Shown here: piece by piece, positions 18,174 to 26,133 of the stretch
Numbering within the stretch: position 1 is the stretch's first letter
Layout: the number at the start of each line of letters is the position of its first letter
DNA from: FEN-1297 sp963843605
Lineage (GTDB): Bacteria > Bacteroidota > Ignavibacteria > Ignavibacteriales > Ignavibacteriaceae
Direction of reading: 5' to 3'
NCBI GenBank assembly: GCA_963843605.1
Contig: CAWJLA010000001.1
Span: 930,001-994,000, forward strand
Length of the DNA stretch: 64,000 nt
Made by a program: the position numbers and the translations under genes
Notes under the pieces: model-generated
Told to the model about the DNA's origin: nothing
What the model saw: only the letters and a program-made list of their open reading frames with translations
Databases searched by the model: none

Positions 18174-18602
18174 TTAATTATTGTTAATTTGATTCAATTT
18201 TTTATAAAAATTATAAAACTCTTTTTTAATTTCATCCCTTATTTTTCTAAAAACAGAAAGAATCTCCTCCTCCGTACCATCAGCTTCCGCCGGATCTTCA
18301 AATCCGATATGCAGCTTTTTACTGACTTTTCCTATGAACACCGGGCAGGTTTCTTTTGCATTATCGCAAACCGTAATAACGTAATCGAAAGAATTATTCA
18401 AATACAGCTCAACATTTTTAGGATAGTTTTTACCTAAATCGATTCCAATTTCATTCATTACCTTTATGGCATTGGGATTAACATCCTCTGACGGTTTAGT
18501 ACCTGCGGAAAAAACTTGCAATTCCGGATTAAAAGATTTAAGAAATCCTTCCGCCATCTGACTGCGGCAGGAGTTTCCGGTACAAAGGATGAGTATTTTC
18601 AT
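18174..18602 (-). CDS. arsC: Arsenate reductase ArsC, LMW-phosphatase type (copy 2)
   Basis: 142 residues from ATG 18602; the longer reading from 18626 adds a leader (MAKYRRQI) with no family support. The PTP loop CTGNSCRS has C7 and R13, the relay cysteines are C79 and C86 in CDNAKETC, and FEDPAEADG carries the acid Asp. It differs clearly from copy 1 in sequence and has an acidic-to-basic helical C-terminus (RKIRDEIKKEFYNFYKKLN). Same reaction as copy 1. It lies 51 bases after the second ArsR. Two diverged ArsC proteins in one operon suggest separate acquisition rather than recent duplication. Confidence 0.9.
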   Translation of the reverse strand: MKILILCTGNSCRSQMAEGFLKSFNPELQVFSAGTKPSEDVNPNAIKVMNEIGIDLGKNYPKNVELYLNNSFDYVITVCDNAKETCPVFIGKVSKKLHIGFEDPAEADGTEEEILSVFRKIRDEIKKEFYNFYKKLNQINNN

Positions 18603-18653
18603 AATTTGTCTTCTATATTTTGCCAAATGTCGAAATGACAGAGAAAAAATATA

Positions 18654-19019
18654 TTATCTTCCGCAGACTTCAATCCTATCCACTTTCTGGATCTTTTGTT
18701 TATCCGCTATGATCTGTGTATCGTCGGATATCCAGAAATCGAGAGAAGAGAGAACGGATGATATTCTCTGATCAGAGGGTCTCGGATTTATCATATAGTT
18801 TACCCATTTACCTTCCTTTTCTTCAATAATGAATCCGGTATCGCGCAGAATACTGAGATGTTTCGACACCGTTGAAGTAGCCAAATTAAGAATTTCGGTT
18901 ATTTCACAGACGCAGAGCGACTTTGCCTGAAGCATTTTCAATATCCTCAGTCTGTTGGAATCGGATAATGCTTTAAATAATCTGGTATTTTCTTTTATTG
19001 TCGCCGGCATAAAATTCAT
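18654..19019 (-). CDS. arsR: ArsR/SmtB family arsenic-responsive repressor (copy 2)
   Basis: 121 residues. A winged helix-turn-helix with the As(III)-binding motif SLCVCEITEIL (C36 and C38) sits at the start of the DNA-binding helix region. The recognition stretch is LNLATSTVSKHLSILRDTG. A further Cys lies at the C-terminus (EVCGR), which could be the third ligand. Arsenite binding releases DNA. It is internal to the operon, downstream of ArsM. An inverted repeat overlaps its own start codon and may be a second operator. Confidence 0.9.
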   Translation of the reverse strand: MNFMPATIKENTRLFKALSDSNRLRILKMLQAKSLCVCEITEILNLATSTVSKHLSILRDTGFIIEEKEGKWVNYMINPRPSDQRISSVLSSLDFWISDDTQIIADKQKIQKVDRIEVCGR

Positions 19020-19037
19020 TTCGTTAATAATCGAAAT
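19018..19037. promoter_or_regulatory. Possible second ArsR operator
   Basis: ATTTCG-TTAATAAT-CGAAAT is a perfect inverted repeat with six-base arms, overlapping the start codon of the internal arsR gene. Its spacing differs from the upstream operator (8 versus 4), so it may serve the second ArsR or be fortuitous. Confidence 0.35.
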
Positions 19038-19064
19038 ATAATAAAGGAGGAAATTAAATTCAAA

Positions 19065-19871
19065 TTATTCTTTATATCCTACTACGGTAATACTGAAAAT
19101 GCCCTTCAGATTTTTCTTATATTCATCCAATCCTTCGGCGGTTAAATTTCTTTTTAATAAATCCTCGGGTAATTCGATCTTTTTATTTTTCTTTACGTCG
19201 CTATTTTTAAAACCGGATTGTTCAACTATGCCCAAATACTCATCTACATTCAATGCTCCCGAAACGCAACCGGCATAAAGTTCGGCGGATCTTTTTAATT
19301 CCTCCGTCATTTCACCTTTAATCACCACGTCTGAAATACAGAAATGTCCGCCCGGTTTTAGAATTCTAAATATTTCGGAAAAAGCTCTTTTTTTATCCGG
19401 CACCAGATTTAACACGCAGTTGCTGATCACAACATCCGCAAAATTATTTTTAAGAGGAATATTTTCAATATCCCCGAATTTAAATTCTATATTCTCATAC
19501 CCTGATTTTTCTTTATTTTTATCGGCCTTCTTCAACATTTCTTCTGTAAAGTCGATACCCACTACTTTTCCTTCGTCGCCTATAATTGCACGGACTACAA
19601 AGGCATCGTTGCCCGCTCCCGATCCGAGATCAACAACTGTATCACCTTTTTTAATGCCGGCATATTCTGTCGGAAGGCCGCAGCCTAATCCTAGATCGGC
19701 TTCAGCAACGTATCCTTTCAAGTGGGAGTAATCATCCTGGAAAACCGTATAATCTTCCGAGGTGCTTGAACAACCGCAGGCAGGCCCGCAGCATTCGGAG
19801 TTTCCGCTGTCCTTTGCGATCTCGGAATATTTATTTTTCACAACCGATTTAATTTCTTCCGGAGTATTCAT
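19065..19871 (-). CDS. arsM: Arsenite S-adenosylmethionine methyltransferase
   Basis: 268 residues. It methylates As(III) with SAM to methyl- and dimethylarsenicals in the cytoplasm. A cysteine-rich N-terminus (SECCGPACGCSS) is followed by class I methyltransferase motif I VVDLGSGAGNDAFVV, then VVGIDFTEEML, and motif IV-like VVISNCVLNLVPDKK. The three conserved arsenic-binding cysteines correspond to LGLGCGLP, ISNCVLN and YAGCVSGA. The start ATG at 19871 has AAGGAA upstream and lies 21 bases after the first arsR, so it is the second gene of the operon. Confidence 0.93.
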   Translation of the reverse strand: MNTPEEIKSVVKNKYSEIAKDSGNSECCGPACGCSSTSEDYTVFQDDYSHLKGYVAEADLGLGCGLPTEYAGIKKGDTVVDLGSGAGNDAFVVRAIIGDEGKVVGIDFTEEMLKKADKNKEKSGYENIEFKFGDIENIPLKNNFADVVISNCVLNLVPDKKRAFSEIFRILKPGGHFCISDVVIKGEMTEELKRSAELYAGCVSGALNVDEYLGIVEQSGFKNSDVKKNKKIELPEDLLKRNLTAEGLDEYKKNLKGIFSITVVGYKE

Positions 19872-19892
19872 TATAAGTTCCTTCCTATTTTT

Positions 19893-20210
19893 TTAACAAT
19901 TGCAAATCGCAGAAAAAAGTTTGTCCATTTCTTTTTTAGCTTTTAACAGTGTTTTATTATTTATACAATAACATACTTTCGGGCCGTCAATTTCCCCGTC
20001 TATTAAACCCGCAAGCTTCAATTCTTTGAGATGCTGCGATACTGTTGACTGGGAAAGAGGGAGCTGCTCAACAATATTCCCTACCATGCAGGAATTCATA
20101 GAAGTCAGTATTTTTAAGATACGTATTCTAGCAGGGTGTGATAAAGCCTTCGTAATACCGGCCAGCCATATGTCTTCTTTTTCGAATTCTTCTTTCTTTG
20201 AGAATGCCAA
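19893..20210 (-). CDS. arsR: ArsR family repressor, first gene of the ars operon (start corrected)
   Basis: About 105 residues if it starts at TTG 20210, with AAGGA nine bases upstream. A longer reading from 20267 would place a complete promoter and operator (20233-20267) inside the coding region, so I reject it. The winged-helix core is KALSHPARIRILKILTSMNS, with recognition helix LSQSTVSQHLKELKLAG. Candidate metal ligands are the Cys in MNSCMVGNIV and the C-terminal SAICNC pair, an arrangement different from the CVC type in the second ArsR. It probably represses its own operon. Confidence 0.85.
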   Translation of the reverse strand: MAFSKKEEFEKEDIWLAGITKALSHPARIRILKILTSMNSCMVGNIVEQLPLSQSTVSQHLKELKLAGLIDGEIDGPKVCYCINNKTLLKAKKEMDKLFSAICNC

Positions 20211-20232
20211 TTTGCGTTTCCTTATATCGTTA

Positions 20233-20248
20233 ATCGTAAATATACGAT
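20233..20248. promoter_or_regulatory. ars operator (ArsR box)
   Basis: ATCGTA-AATA-TACGAT is a perfect palindrome with six-base arms, of the sort bound by ArsR/SmtB proteins. It overlaps the -10 box of the leftward ars promoter, so a bound repressor would block polymerase. Confidence 0.75.
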
Positions 20249-20267
20249 ATATCATTTTTGATGTCAA
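20239..20267 (-). promoter_or_regulatory. ars operon promoter
   Basis: On the minus strand TTGACA (20267-20262) is followed by exactly 17 bases and TATATT (20244-20239), a near-consensus sigma-70 promoter. It drives the leftward arsR-arsM-arsR-arsC operon. Confidence 0.75.
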
Positions 20268-20348
20268 CTCATTTTTAAATTACTGTGGTTATCGGCATCA
20301 CAAAATGCGAAGATATTTTGAAAATTATCTTCCCGAATAAAATTTTTA

Positions 20349-20377
20349 TTGACAATCATTATTTCCGGTGTTATCTT
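20349..20377 (+). promoter_or_regulatory. Promoter of the TetR gene at 20413
   Basis: TTGACA at 20349-20354, a 17-base spacer, then TATCTT at 20372-20377. The operator at 20381-20396 lies immediately downstream. Confidence 0.7.
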
Positions 20378-20380
20378 TGT

Positions 20381-20396
20381 AAGTAAGTGATTACTA
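20381..20396. promoter_or_regulatory. TetR operator, copy 1
   Basis: AAGTAA-GTGA-TTACTA, a near-perfect palindrome in the extended form GTAAGTAAGTGATTACTA. It shares its pattern with copy 2 at 21025-21040, which strongly suggests that the same regulator binds both. Confidence 0.7.
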
Positions 20397-20412
20397 TTTT
20401 AACAGGATTAAG

Positions 20413-21003
20413 ATGACCAGAGCTTCGACAGATATCAGGCAAGAACAAATAAAAAAAGCAGTATTGGAAATAATTTCGGACGAAGGTCTGCATAACTTTT
20501 CCACAAGAAACCTTGCAAAAAAAATCGGCCTTTCGGAAGGGGCAATATTCCGTCATTTCCCTACCAAACGCGATATAATAAAAGGAATAATGAATGATGT
20601 GGATAAAGGCCTGATAGGCTCGCTCAGGAGTATTGTTATGAGCCCGGAAAAGGCGGACATTAAATTATTCAATTACTTGTGCCAGAACGTTAAGTACCTG
20701 AAAGACAATCGCGGTGTTACGATTCTTTTATTCTCGGAAGCTACACATCTCGGCGACAAAGACTTAAAGGAAAAACTTAATCAAATCTTAGCCCAGCAAA
20801 AACAGTTTATTATTAAAATGATAAAAGACGGAATTTCAGACGGTAGTTGGGATAAATCGATCAATGCCGATGACCTTGCCGTTATTTATATGGGAATCCC
20901 GATCACATTCAATATTGAGCTGGTGCTTAATAAAAGTTCTCTTAACGTTGATAATTTCTGTAAGAGAATGTTCACCTTAATTTTAAAGATTCTGAAAAAA
21001 TAA
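20413..21003 (+). CDS. TetR family regulator of the TSUP-porin-FmdE operon
   Basis: 196 residues. The N-terminal helix-turn-helix spans about 8-55: DEGLHNFSTRNLAKKIGLSE then GAIFRHFPTKRDIIKGI. The C-terminal helices form the effector/dimer domain, with a TetR_C-like IYMGIPITFNIEL segment. Start ATG has AGGA upstream. An operator lies just before this gene and another just after it, in front of the next gene, so it probably represses itself and the three-gene unit that follows. Effector unknown; by context a small anion or a metal/metalloid oxyanion is a candidate. Confidence 0.85.
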   Translation: MTRASTDIRQEQIKKAVLEIISDEGLHNFSTRNLAKKIGLSEGAIFRHFPTKRDIIKGIMNDVDKGLIGSLRSIVMSPEKADIKLFNYLCQNVKYLKDNRGVTILLFSEATHLGDKDLKEKLNQILAQQKQFIIKMIKDGISDGSWDKSINADDLAVIYMGIPITFNIELVLNKSSLNVDNFCKRMFTLILKILKK

Positions 21004-21019
21004 AAATTTTTTGTTCACA

Positions 21020-21048
21020 TTGGTAAGTAAATGATTACTTATTATAAA
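21020..21048 (+). promoter_or_regulatory. Promoter of the TSUP-porin-FmdE operon
   Basis: TTGGTA (21020-21025), 17 bases, TATAAA (21043-21048). The second TetR operator occupies the spacer, an ideal position for repression. Confidence 0.6.
21025..21040. promoter_or_regulatory. TetR operator, copy 2
   Basis: AAGTAA-ATGA-TTACTT is a perfect palindrome matching the operator at 20381-20396 in arms and spacing. It lies between the TetR gene and the TSUP gene. Confidence 0.75.
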
Positions 21049-21080
21049 AATTTGCGTTAAAATATTAAATAGAGGTTTCT

Positions 21081-21830
21081 ATGTTGTACTTAATCATATC
21101 AATTATCATTCTCGGGGCTTCTTTTTTGTTCTCAATGCTGGGCTTGGGCGGAGCTTTAATTTACGTGCCTGTTTTAAAATGGGCCGGATTTCCCGTTAAA
21201 GAAGTCGCTATCCCGCTGGCTCTTCTGTTGAACGGATTTACTACACTGATAGCATTGATAGCATATTTCAAAAACAAACTGGTCGATGTAAAAGGCGGAT
21301 TAGCTATGACGGTTTCCGCTTTTGTGTTTGCTCCCGTAGGTGCGCTTGTTTCGGATAAACTGCCGGTCAACATTTTATTAATATTTTTTTCGGTTGCAGT
21401 TTTATTTGCGGCAGGCAGGATGTTATTTATGTCGAGACGTCCTGAACCGAAAGAGATTCTGTCATTCAAAAAGCGCGCAATTATCGGCGCTTTGATAGGC
21501 GGCTTTGCCGGATTTATCGCAGGAATGCTTGGAATAGGCGGCGGCTTTATTATGGCTCCCCTTCTAATGTGGATGGGATATGAAACTAAAAAAGCGGCCG
21601 CTACTTCTGCATTTGCGGTTACATTCTCCTCATTTTCGGGATTTCTCGGACATGTTGCACAAGGACATTTTAACTGGACCCTAACAATAATATTGACTGC
21701 AGCTGTTATTATCGGGGCATTTTTAGGTAGTAATTTTATGGCAACTAAAGCAAAATCGAATAGAGTCAAGCAAATATTTGCGATAGTTCTGTTCGTTATC
21801 GCCGCAAAAATAATTATTGGAGTTATATAG
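21081..21830 (+). CDS. TSUP (TauE/SafE) family anion permease
   Basis: 249 residues, about eight helices in two repeats. The TSUP signatures GLGGALIYVPVLKWAG (N-terminal repeat) and MLGIGGGFIMAPLLMWMG (C-terminal repeat) are clear. Family members move sulfite, sulfonates, thiosulfate or other small anions across the inner membrane. It starts at ATG 21081 with AGAGG upstream. Followed three bases later by a porin gene, so the pair could form an inner- and outer-membrane route for one anion. Confidence 0.88.
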   Translation: MLYLIISIIILGASFLFSMLGLGGALIYVPVLKWAGFPVKEVAIPLALLLNGFTTLIALIAYFKNKLVDVKGGLAMTVSAFVFAPVGALVSDKLPVNILLIFFSVAVLFAAGRMLFMSRRPEPKEILSFKKRAIIGALIGGFAGFIAGMLGIGGGFIMAPLLMWMGYETKKAAATSAFAVTFSSFSGFLGHVAQGHFNWTLTIILTAAVIIGAFLGSNFMATKAKSNRVKQIFAIVLFVIAAKIIIGVI

Positions 21831-21833
21831 TTT

Positions 21834-22829
21834 ATGTCAAAGTTTATCGTTTCGTTATTTGCAATTTTATCTATAATTGCCGCGGACAATATTCCCGCTT
21901 ATACACAACAAAAAATTAATTGGAACGGATATTTGCAGTACCGTTTTACGGACAATTATATCAATCAATCCGACTTCTCAATAAGAAGAGCAAAAGTATG
22001 GTTAACAGGTGATTTACCTTTTAATTCAAAGGATTGGAAATTTAAGTTGCAATCAATTTTTTTTAATAAAGAAGAATATATATTAAGACTTCAAGATGCT
22101 TATGTCGAATACAATTCAGGAGATCTAGATTTTACCGCAGGTCAGTTTGTTCCCGACTTTAGCCTTCAAAGAAAACAGCCTGATTATCTTATTCCCTTAA
22201 CAGAAAGAGCTAACGTGATCAATGCTCTAGTACCAGCGGCAGAAACAATGGGACGAGATATCGGTATCGAATTAAAATACAAAAATAAAACCGGCGGAAT
22301 AAATCTCGGTTTTTTCAACGGAAACGGCGCGAGTAGTTTATCGAACAAGAAAAATTTTCTATACGTTAACCGAGGATACTTAAGTTTTAAAAATAATACA
22401 ACCTTATATCAACTTGGATATTCACTCTCATATAGGAATGCTAATCAATTAAAATTTACAAACAGTTTAGGCGACTCAGCCTCTTATTCGGGAAAAGATT
22501 TCAGATACGGACTGGATGCCAGATTCAAAATATCAAATTTTGAATTTCAAACGGAATATCTTGAAGTCCGTCTGGAAAATCAAAAAGCCTGGGGATATTA
22601 TTTTTTGTCGGACTATAGATTTTCATCGGATAACTTAATAACAATTTCATTTGAACAGTTCCGTAATTTATCTCCTTCGTTCAATGGTAATCCGGAATAT
22701 AAAATTGGTTATACACATTTCATAAAATCAGATAATATAAAATTATCACTCGATAATAATTTTCAATCATTAAAAGATAAAATAAATTCATTAACAACAA
22801 TTCAAATTCAATATTTTTTTAATCAATAA
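21834..22829 (+). CDS. Phosphate-selective porin O/P-like outer membrane protein
   Basis: 331 residues with a signal peptide (1-~24) followed by NWNGYLQYRFTDNY, the first barrel strand. FSIRRAKVWLTGDL, GQFVPDFSLQR and GRDIGIELKYKNKTGGINLG are typical OprO/OprP (Porin_O_P) features. A 16-strand anion-selective barrel is expected. Its place between a TSUP permease and an FmdE-like protein under one regulator suggests passage of the same anion. Substrate not determinable. Confidence 0.8.
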   Translation: MSKFIVSLFAILSIIAADNIPAYTQQKINWNGYLQYRFTDNYINQSDFSIRRAKVWLTGDLPFNSKDWKFKLQSIFFNKEEYILRLQDAYVEYNSGDLDFTAGQFVPDFSLQRKQPDYLIPLTERANVINALVPAAETMGRDIGIELKYKNKTGGINLGFFNGNGASSLSNKKNFLYVNRGYLSFKNNTTLYQLGYSLSYRNANQLKFTNSLGDSASYSGKDFRYGLDARFKISNFEFQTEYLEVRLENQKAWGYYFLSDYRFSSDNLITISFEQFRNLSPSFNGNPEYKIGYTHFIKSDNIKLSLDNNFQSLKDKINSLTTIQIQYFFNQ

Positions 22830-22843
22830 CAGGAGAAATAAAA

Positions 22844-23446
22844 ATGGTAAATCCGCAAGAATGGTTAGAATTCGGTCAAAAATTTCACGGACATAAATGT
22901 CCGGCGATGCCTCTCGGCTTAAGAGTAGGCGCAGCGGCAATGAATGCATTAGGAATCGAAAGAGCAAAAGACGGTCAAATAGTAGCTATTGTAGATCTGG
23001 GTGAAGATCACTGTGCAACATGTTATGCAGACGGGCTTCAGGTCATAATGGGCACCACATTCGGAAAGGGCAATATTAAAAAATCTCATAAGGGAAAATG
23101 GGCTGTGACAGTTGTGGATAAAAAATCTAATAAAGCAGTGAGAGTTACTCCAAAGGCGGAGGCAATGCTTGCAAATAAACAAACTTCGTTCTTCAAAGAC
23201 TACAGAGAAAAAGGAATACCGGCAAGCAAGGTCCCGATTGAAGTTGTAGCTCCATTAATAGAAAAAGTAATGGGTGCCCCTGCGGAAATGCTGCTGAACA
23301 TTTCGGAAGTTTTTGATTATAATCTGCATGAAGGACCACATAGTTTTAACAGCTTTGTATGCGAAGAATGCGGAGAGATGACTGTAATGGAATACGGAAG
23401 AATTAAAGGCGACAAGAAGGTCTGTCAGGATTGTGCTATAAAATAA
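22844..23446 (+). CDS. FmdE family protein with C-terminal zinc ribbon
   Basis: 200 residues. The FmdE core opens with FGQKFHGHKCPAMPLGLRVG, containing the His/Cys pair conserved in the family. GEDHCATCYADGLQVIMGTTFGKGN follows. A zinc ribbon closes the protein (CEECGEM...CQDC near 172-197). FmdE was named for association with molybdenum/tungsten formylmethanofuran dehydrogenase, but bacterial homologues lack that partner; none is seen here. A metal- or thiol-binding role in handling the transported anion is a guess. RBS AGGAG precedes ATG 22844. Last gene of the TetR-regulated unit. Confidence 0.85.
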   Translation: MVNPQEWLEFGQKFHGHKCPAMPLGLRVGAAAMNALGIERAKDGQIVAIVDLGEDHCATCYADGLQVIMGTTFGKGNIKKSHKGKWAVTVVDKKSNKAVRVTPKAEAMLANKQTSFFKDYREKGIPASKVPIEVVAPLIEKVMGAPAEMLLNISEVFDYNLHEGPHSFNSFVCEECGEMTVMEYGRIKGDKKVCQDCAIK

Positions 23447-23464
23447 TAAATATTCATCTATTTG

Positions 23465-23490
23465 AGCCCGGAAGCTATGCCGGGCTTATT
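23465..23490. terminator. Terminator after the FmdE operon
   Basis: GCCCGG-AAGCTATG-CCGGGC hairpin followed by TTATTATT. It lies between the convergent FmdE gene and the leftward membrane protein. Confidence 0.65.
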
Positions 23491-23491
23491 A

Positions 23492-23953
23492 TTAAAATCC
23501 CAATAATCCTATAACCGAACCTACAAGAAAACCGTACACCAGATGACCGGCCCAATGAGCAACGGCAACGTTAAATCCGGCCTCTCTGAATTCCGGAAGA
23601 GGATGGTGTTCTGCTACAGCGGATACAAGTATAAATCCTACTACGGCACCGTGAATAAATCCTATAAGCAGGCCAGCTAAAGCATTTCCAAGATATCCGT
23701 GTATATTAAAATATACAATAGCCAGTGTATAAAAAAATGCAAAGATGATTCCCGATAAGGTTTGTATTACTATACCGAAGCCGTAAGCCGATTCAATTGT
23801 TTTTGTAAAAATGCTTCCTATTGCGCGAGACATGTCAGCGTTTGCCACGCCCGACTTAGTTATTCGTTGTAAAAATATTTCCATACCCGCAGTTCCGATA
23901 ATTCCAGACCACACGGCAAGCCATACTATACGGCTGAATACCAGGTTGTTCAT
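23492..23953 (-). CDS. Small four-helix membrane protein, unknown family
   Basis: 153 residues with four hydrophobic helices: WLAVWSGIIGTAGMEIF, IQTLSGIIFAFFYTLAIVYF, GLLIGFIHGAVVGFILVSAV and HLVYGFLVGSVIGLLGF. A polar loop AEHHPLPEFREAGFNVAVAH holds a cluster of His and acidic residues that could bind metal or heme. I do not recognise the family. It is transcribed leftward, alone, between convergent and divergent neighbours. Confidence 0.65.
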   Translation of the reverse strand: MNNLVFSRIVWLAVWSGIIGTAGMEIFLQRITKSGVANADMSRAIGSIFTKTIESAYGFGIVIQTLSGIIFAFFYTLAIVYFNIHGYLGNALAGLLIGFIHGAVVGFILVSAVAEHHPLPEFREAGFNVAVAHWAGHLVYGFLVGSVIGLLGF

Positions 23954-24194
23954 ATTAAACTCCGGACTAAATAATTAATTATAATATTTATGTCTCAGCA
24001 AAAGAATTAAAACGATATTACCGCATGAATAGTAAGAGTATTGAAAATTTCCGCAATTGAGGTTTTCACAAATATTTAATCCGTTAAGAATATAAAACAT
24101 TTTTGTAAATAATACACATAATTATTTTCATAATAGGCGGGAAGCAATTATGGAAAGCACGGATCTGATGTTTTTTATTTAGCCGGTGCAAAAA

Positions 24195-24223
24195 AAAACG
24201 GAACCGATTCCGGGTTCCGTTTT
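24195..24223. terminator. Bidirectional terminator
   Basis: AAAACGGAACC-GATTCCG-GGTTCCGTTTT has 11-base complementary arms with U-runs in both directions. It sits just past the end of the leftward NTF2-like gene. Confidence 0.8.
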
Positions 24224-24248
24224 AATACTAAAATAATTTACTTCTTAA

Positions 24249-24698
24249 TTATTTCTTCTTGATTTCTAGAGTAGTTACTTCACTGGCAATTTTCCAGTTG
24301 GTACCTTCTTTTACCAGAGTAATAAAGCCGGATTCGGATAACCTTGCATCGCTAATTTCTACTTTTGCTATTGCTGTGTTACCCTCAATATCCACCGAAT
24401 TTACCGTAACATTTCTAACCCATCCGCCTTTTTGACCATTCTTAACCAAATTTACAAAGTTATTTGTACTATAGTTATCCACTTTGTTTGTAATGGTATT
24501 TAAAGTAACAATTGCTCCGTTTTCTACCATCGATTTTTCCAAAGCATCCGCGTTCTGTGAGTCTACACTTTTTACAAAAGAATCTATAGTTTGCTCAATA
24601 TCTCCTTTATCTTGATCATAGGTTTTTTCCGCTGCATTTACGGTAACAGCTACGAATAAAAGAGCAAGCAAGGTTAACATAATATTTAATTGTCTCAT
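24249..24698 (-). CDS. Secreted NTF2-like (SnoaL/DUF4440-type) protein
   Basis: 149 residues: signal peptide (1-22, ending VNAAE) followed by an NTF2-like fold. Seen: an N-terminal helix DIEQTIDSFVKSVDSQNADA, a strand-rich middle, VDIEGNTAIAKVEI and LVKEGTNWKIASEV, the last being the usual closing strands of these domains. No catalytic residues can be assigned. Probably periplasmic. Alone between a terminator and a long upstream spacer. Confidence 0.65.
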   Translation of the reverse strand: MRQLNIMLTLLALLFVAVTVNAAEKTYDQDKGDIEQTIDSFVKSVDSQNADALEKSMVENGAIVTLNTITNKVDNYSTNNFVNLVKNGQKGGWVRNVTVNSVDIEGNTAIAKVEISDARLSESGFITLVKEGTNWKIASEVTTLEIKKK

Positions 24699-25046
24699 AA
24701 TTACACCCTTAATTTTTTTATCATTTAGTACAAATTGTTGTTATTTGTATTTACCAATGGCTCAAAAATAATTTTTTCAAAATTGTTTATGATGCTAAAT
24801 ATTAATAACGGTAATATTATTACATAAACGGTAATTTACATATTCGAAGCGTAATAATGTGAAATTGAGCCATTTTGGCACAAAAATTAACGAGATTAAA
24901 TTGCTTTTGAAATGTGTTTTTTTGAATGTATATTAACTAAAGATAAAACTGACACCTTAAACCATTCTGAACAATTTCAGCGGCTTAAGATGTATGGGAA
25001 TAAATGATAAGCAATTATTTTAACACCATACACGGAGAGGTAAGCC
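24699..25046. other. Intergenic, no gene recognised
   Basis: AT-rich divergent spacer between the NTF2-like protein and the GYD protein. It contains no convincing reading frame, hairpin or repeat; it must hold two promoters that I cannot place with confidence. Confidence 0.5.
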
Positions 25047-25367
25047 ATGAAAACTTTTATTTTACTCACACAATTATCTCCGGAAATTTCCAAGCAGTTG
25101 AAAGAACGGGCAAAACTTGGACGGGACTGGCTGGAACAGGTTAAGAAAAAATGCCCTGACGTAAAATTCATTTCTCATTTCGCGCTCCTCGGACCTTATG
25201 ATTTTTTAGATATCTATGAAGCACCCGACGAGGAAACAGCTGCTAAGGTATCTATGATCAGTATGGCAAACGGAGCCTTTAAAGCCGAAAGCCTGGTTGC
25301 TATTCCTTATAAACGATTTCTTGAACTTATTAAAGAAGTAGAAGAGAAAGTAAATATTCTTATTTAA
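25047..25367 (+). CDS. GYD domain protein
   Basis: 106 residues. It matches the short GYD family: an N-terminal strand FILLTQLSPEI, a middle strand with FALLGPYDFLDIYEAPDEETA (the family GxYD motif appears as GPYD), then ISMANGAFKAESLVAIPYK. Function of the family is unknown; its ferredoxin-like fold resembles dimeric alpha-beta barrel proteins. Strong RBS (GAGAGG) before ATG. It precedes the YbaK gene by 61 bases on the same strand. Confidence 0.8.
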   Translation: MKTFILLTQLSPEISKQLKERAKLGRDWLEQVKKKCPDVKFISHFALLGPYDFLDIYEAPDEETAAKVSMISMANGAFKAESLVAIPYKRFLELIKEVEEKVNILI

Positions 25368-25428
25368 TCTACCAGCAAATTTATTTTTTAAAACGCTAAA
25401 ACTTTTTGTATTTTAAAAGGAGGTCAAC

Positions 25429-25902
25429 ATGCCGGTAAGAAAATTAAAAGAATTTCTGGATAGTAATAGGGTGAAATATGTTACTATCAGCCACTCTTCA
25501 GCATATACTGCTCAGGAAATAGCCGCATCGGCTCATATTCCCGGTAAAGAATTAGCAAAAGCAGTATTAATTAAAATTGACGGTAAAATGGTGATGGCTG
25601 TTTTGCCGGCTTCAGATAAAGTGGATTTTGATCTATTAAAACATGCTTTAAAAAGCGAGAATGTACGTCTGGCTTACGAAAACGAATTTGCGGATAAATT
25701 TCCCGATTGCGAAGTAGGTGCAATGCCTCCTTTCGGCAACTTATACGGCTTGGATGTTTACGTAGCTAAAAGTATTACCGAGAACGAAGAAATTGCTTTT
25801 AACGCATGTACGCATTCTCAATTAATAAAACTTACTTTTAAAGATTATGAGAAACTGGTCAAACCGAGAATCCTGGAATTCTCTTATCAATCAATGCTGT
25901 AA
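25429..25902 (+). CDS. YbaK/EbsC family aminoacyl-tRNA deacylase
   Basis: 157 residues of a single YbaK/ProX editing domain: YVTISHSSAYTAQEIAASAH at the N-terminus, then GKELAKAVLIKIDGK with the conserved Lys, MAVLPASDKVD, the GAMPPFGNLYGLDVYV stretch lining the active site, and FNACTHSQLIKLTFKDY. Such proteins hydrolyse mischarged Cys- or Ala-tRNA in trans. Perfect AGGAGG upstream of ATG suggests strong translation. Specificity cannot be read from sequence. Confidence 0.88.
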   Translation: MPVRKLKEFLDSNRVKYVTISHSSAYTAQEIAASAHIPGKELAKAVLIKIDGKMVMAVLPASDKVDFDLLKHALKSENVRLAYENEFADKFPDCEVGAMPPFGNLYGLDVYVAKSITENEEIAFNACTHSQLIKLTFKDYEKLVKPRILEFSYQSML

Positions 25903-26133
25903 AATTTCGCAAAACATTCGGATAAGGCGGCTGTTTGAATATCGATGATAGCAGCCGCCGATCTTAAAAATTTTACATTTTCACTAATAAAATACTTCCT
26001 TATATCATGTTAAAATGATTTATCCTGCCTTTTTTTTACCGTTCATCATTTAAAATTTACAAATACAAATGTTTTTAATAATTTTCGAAGCTTTTATTAC
26101 TAATTACTGTTAATTCAATAAAACAGGTGTTTA

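Noticed and set aside
20233..20267. N-terminal extension of the first ArsR up to 20267.
   Set aside because: It would run through a near-consensus promoter and operator.
21161..21889. A long (242-residue) minus-strand frame opposite the TSUP gene.
   Set aside because: It is the antisense image of a clear TSUP permease, has skewed composition and no start signals.
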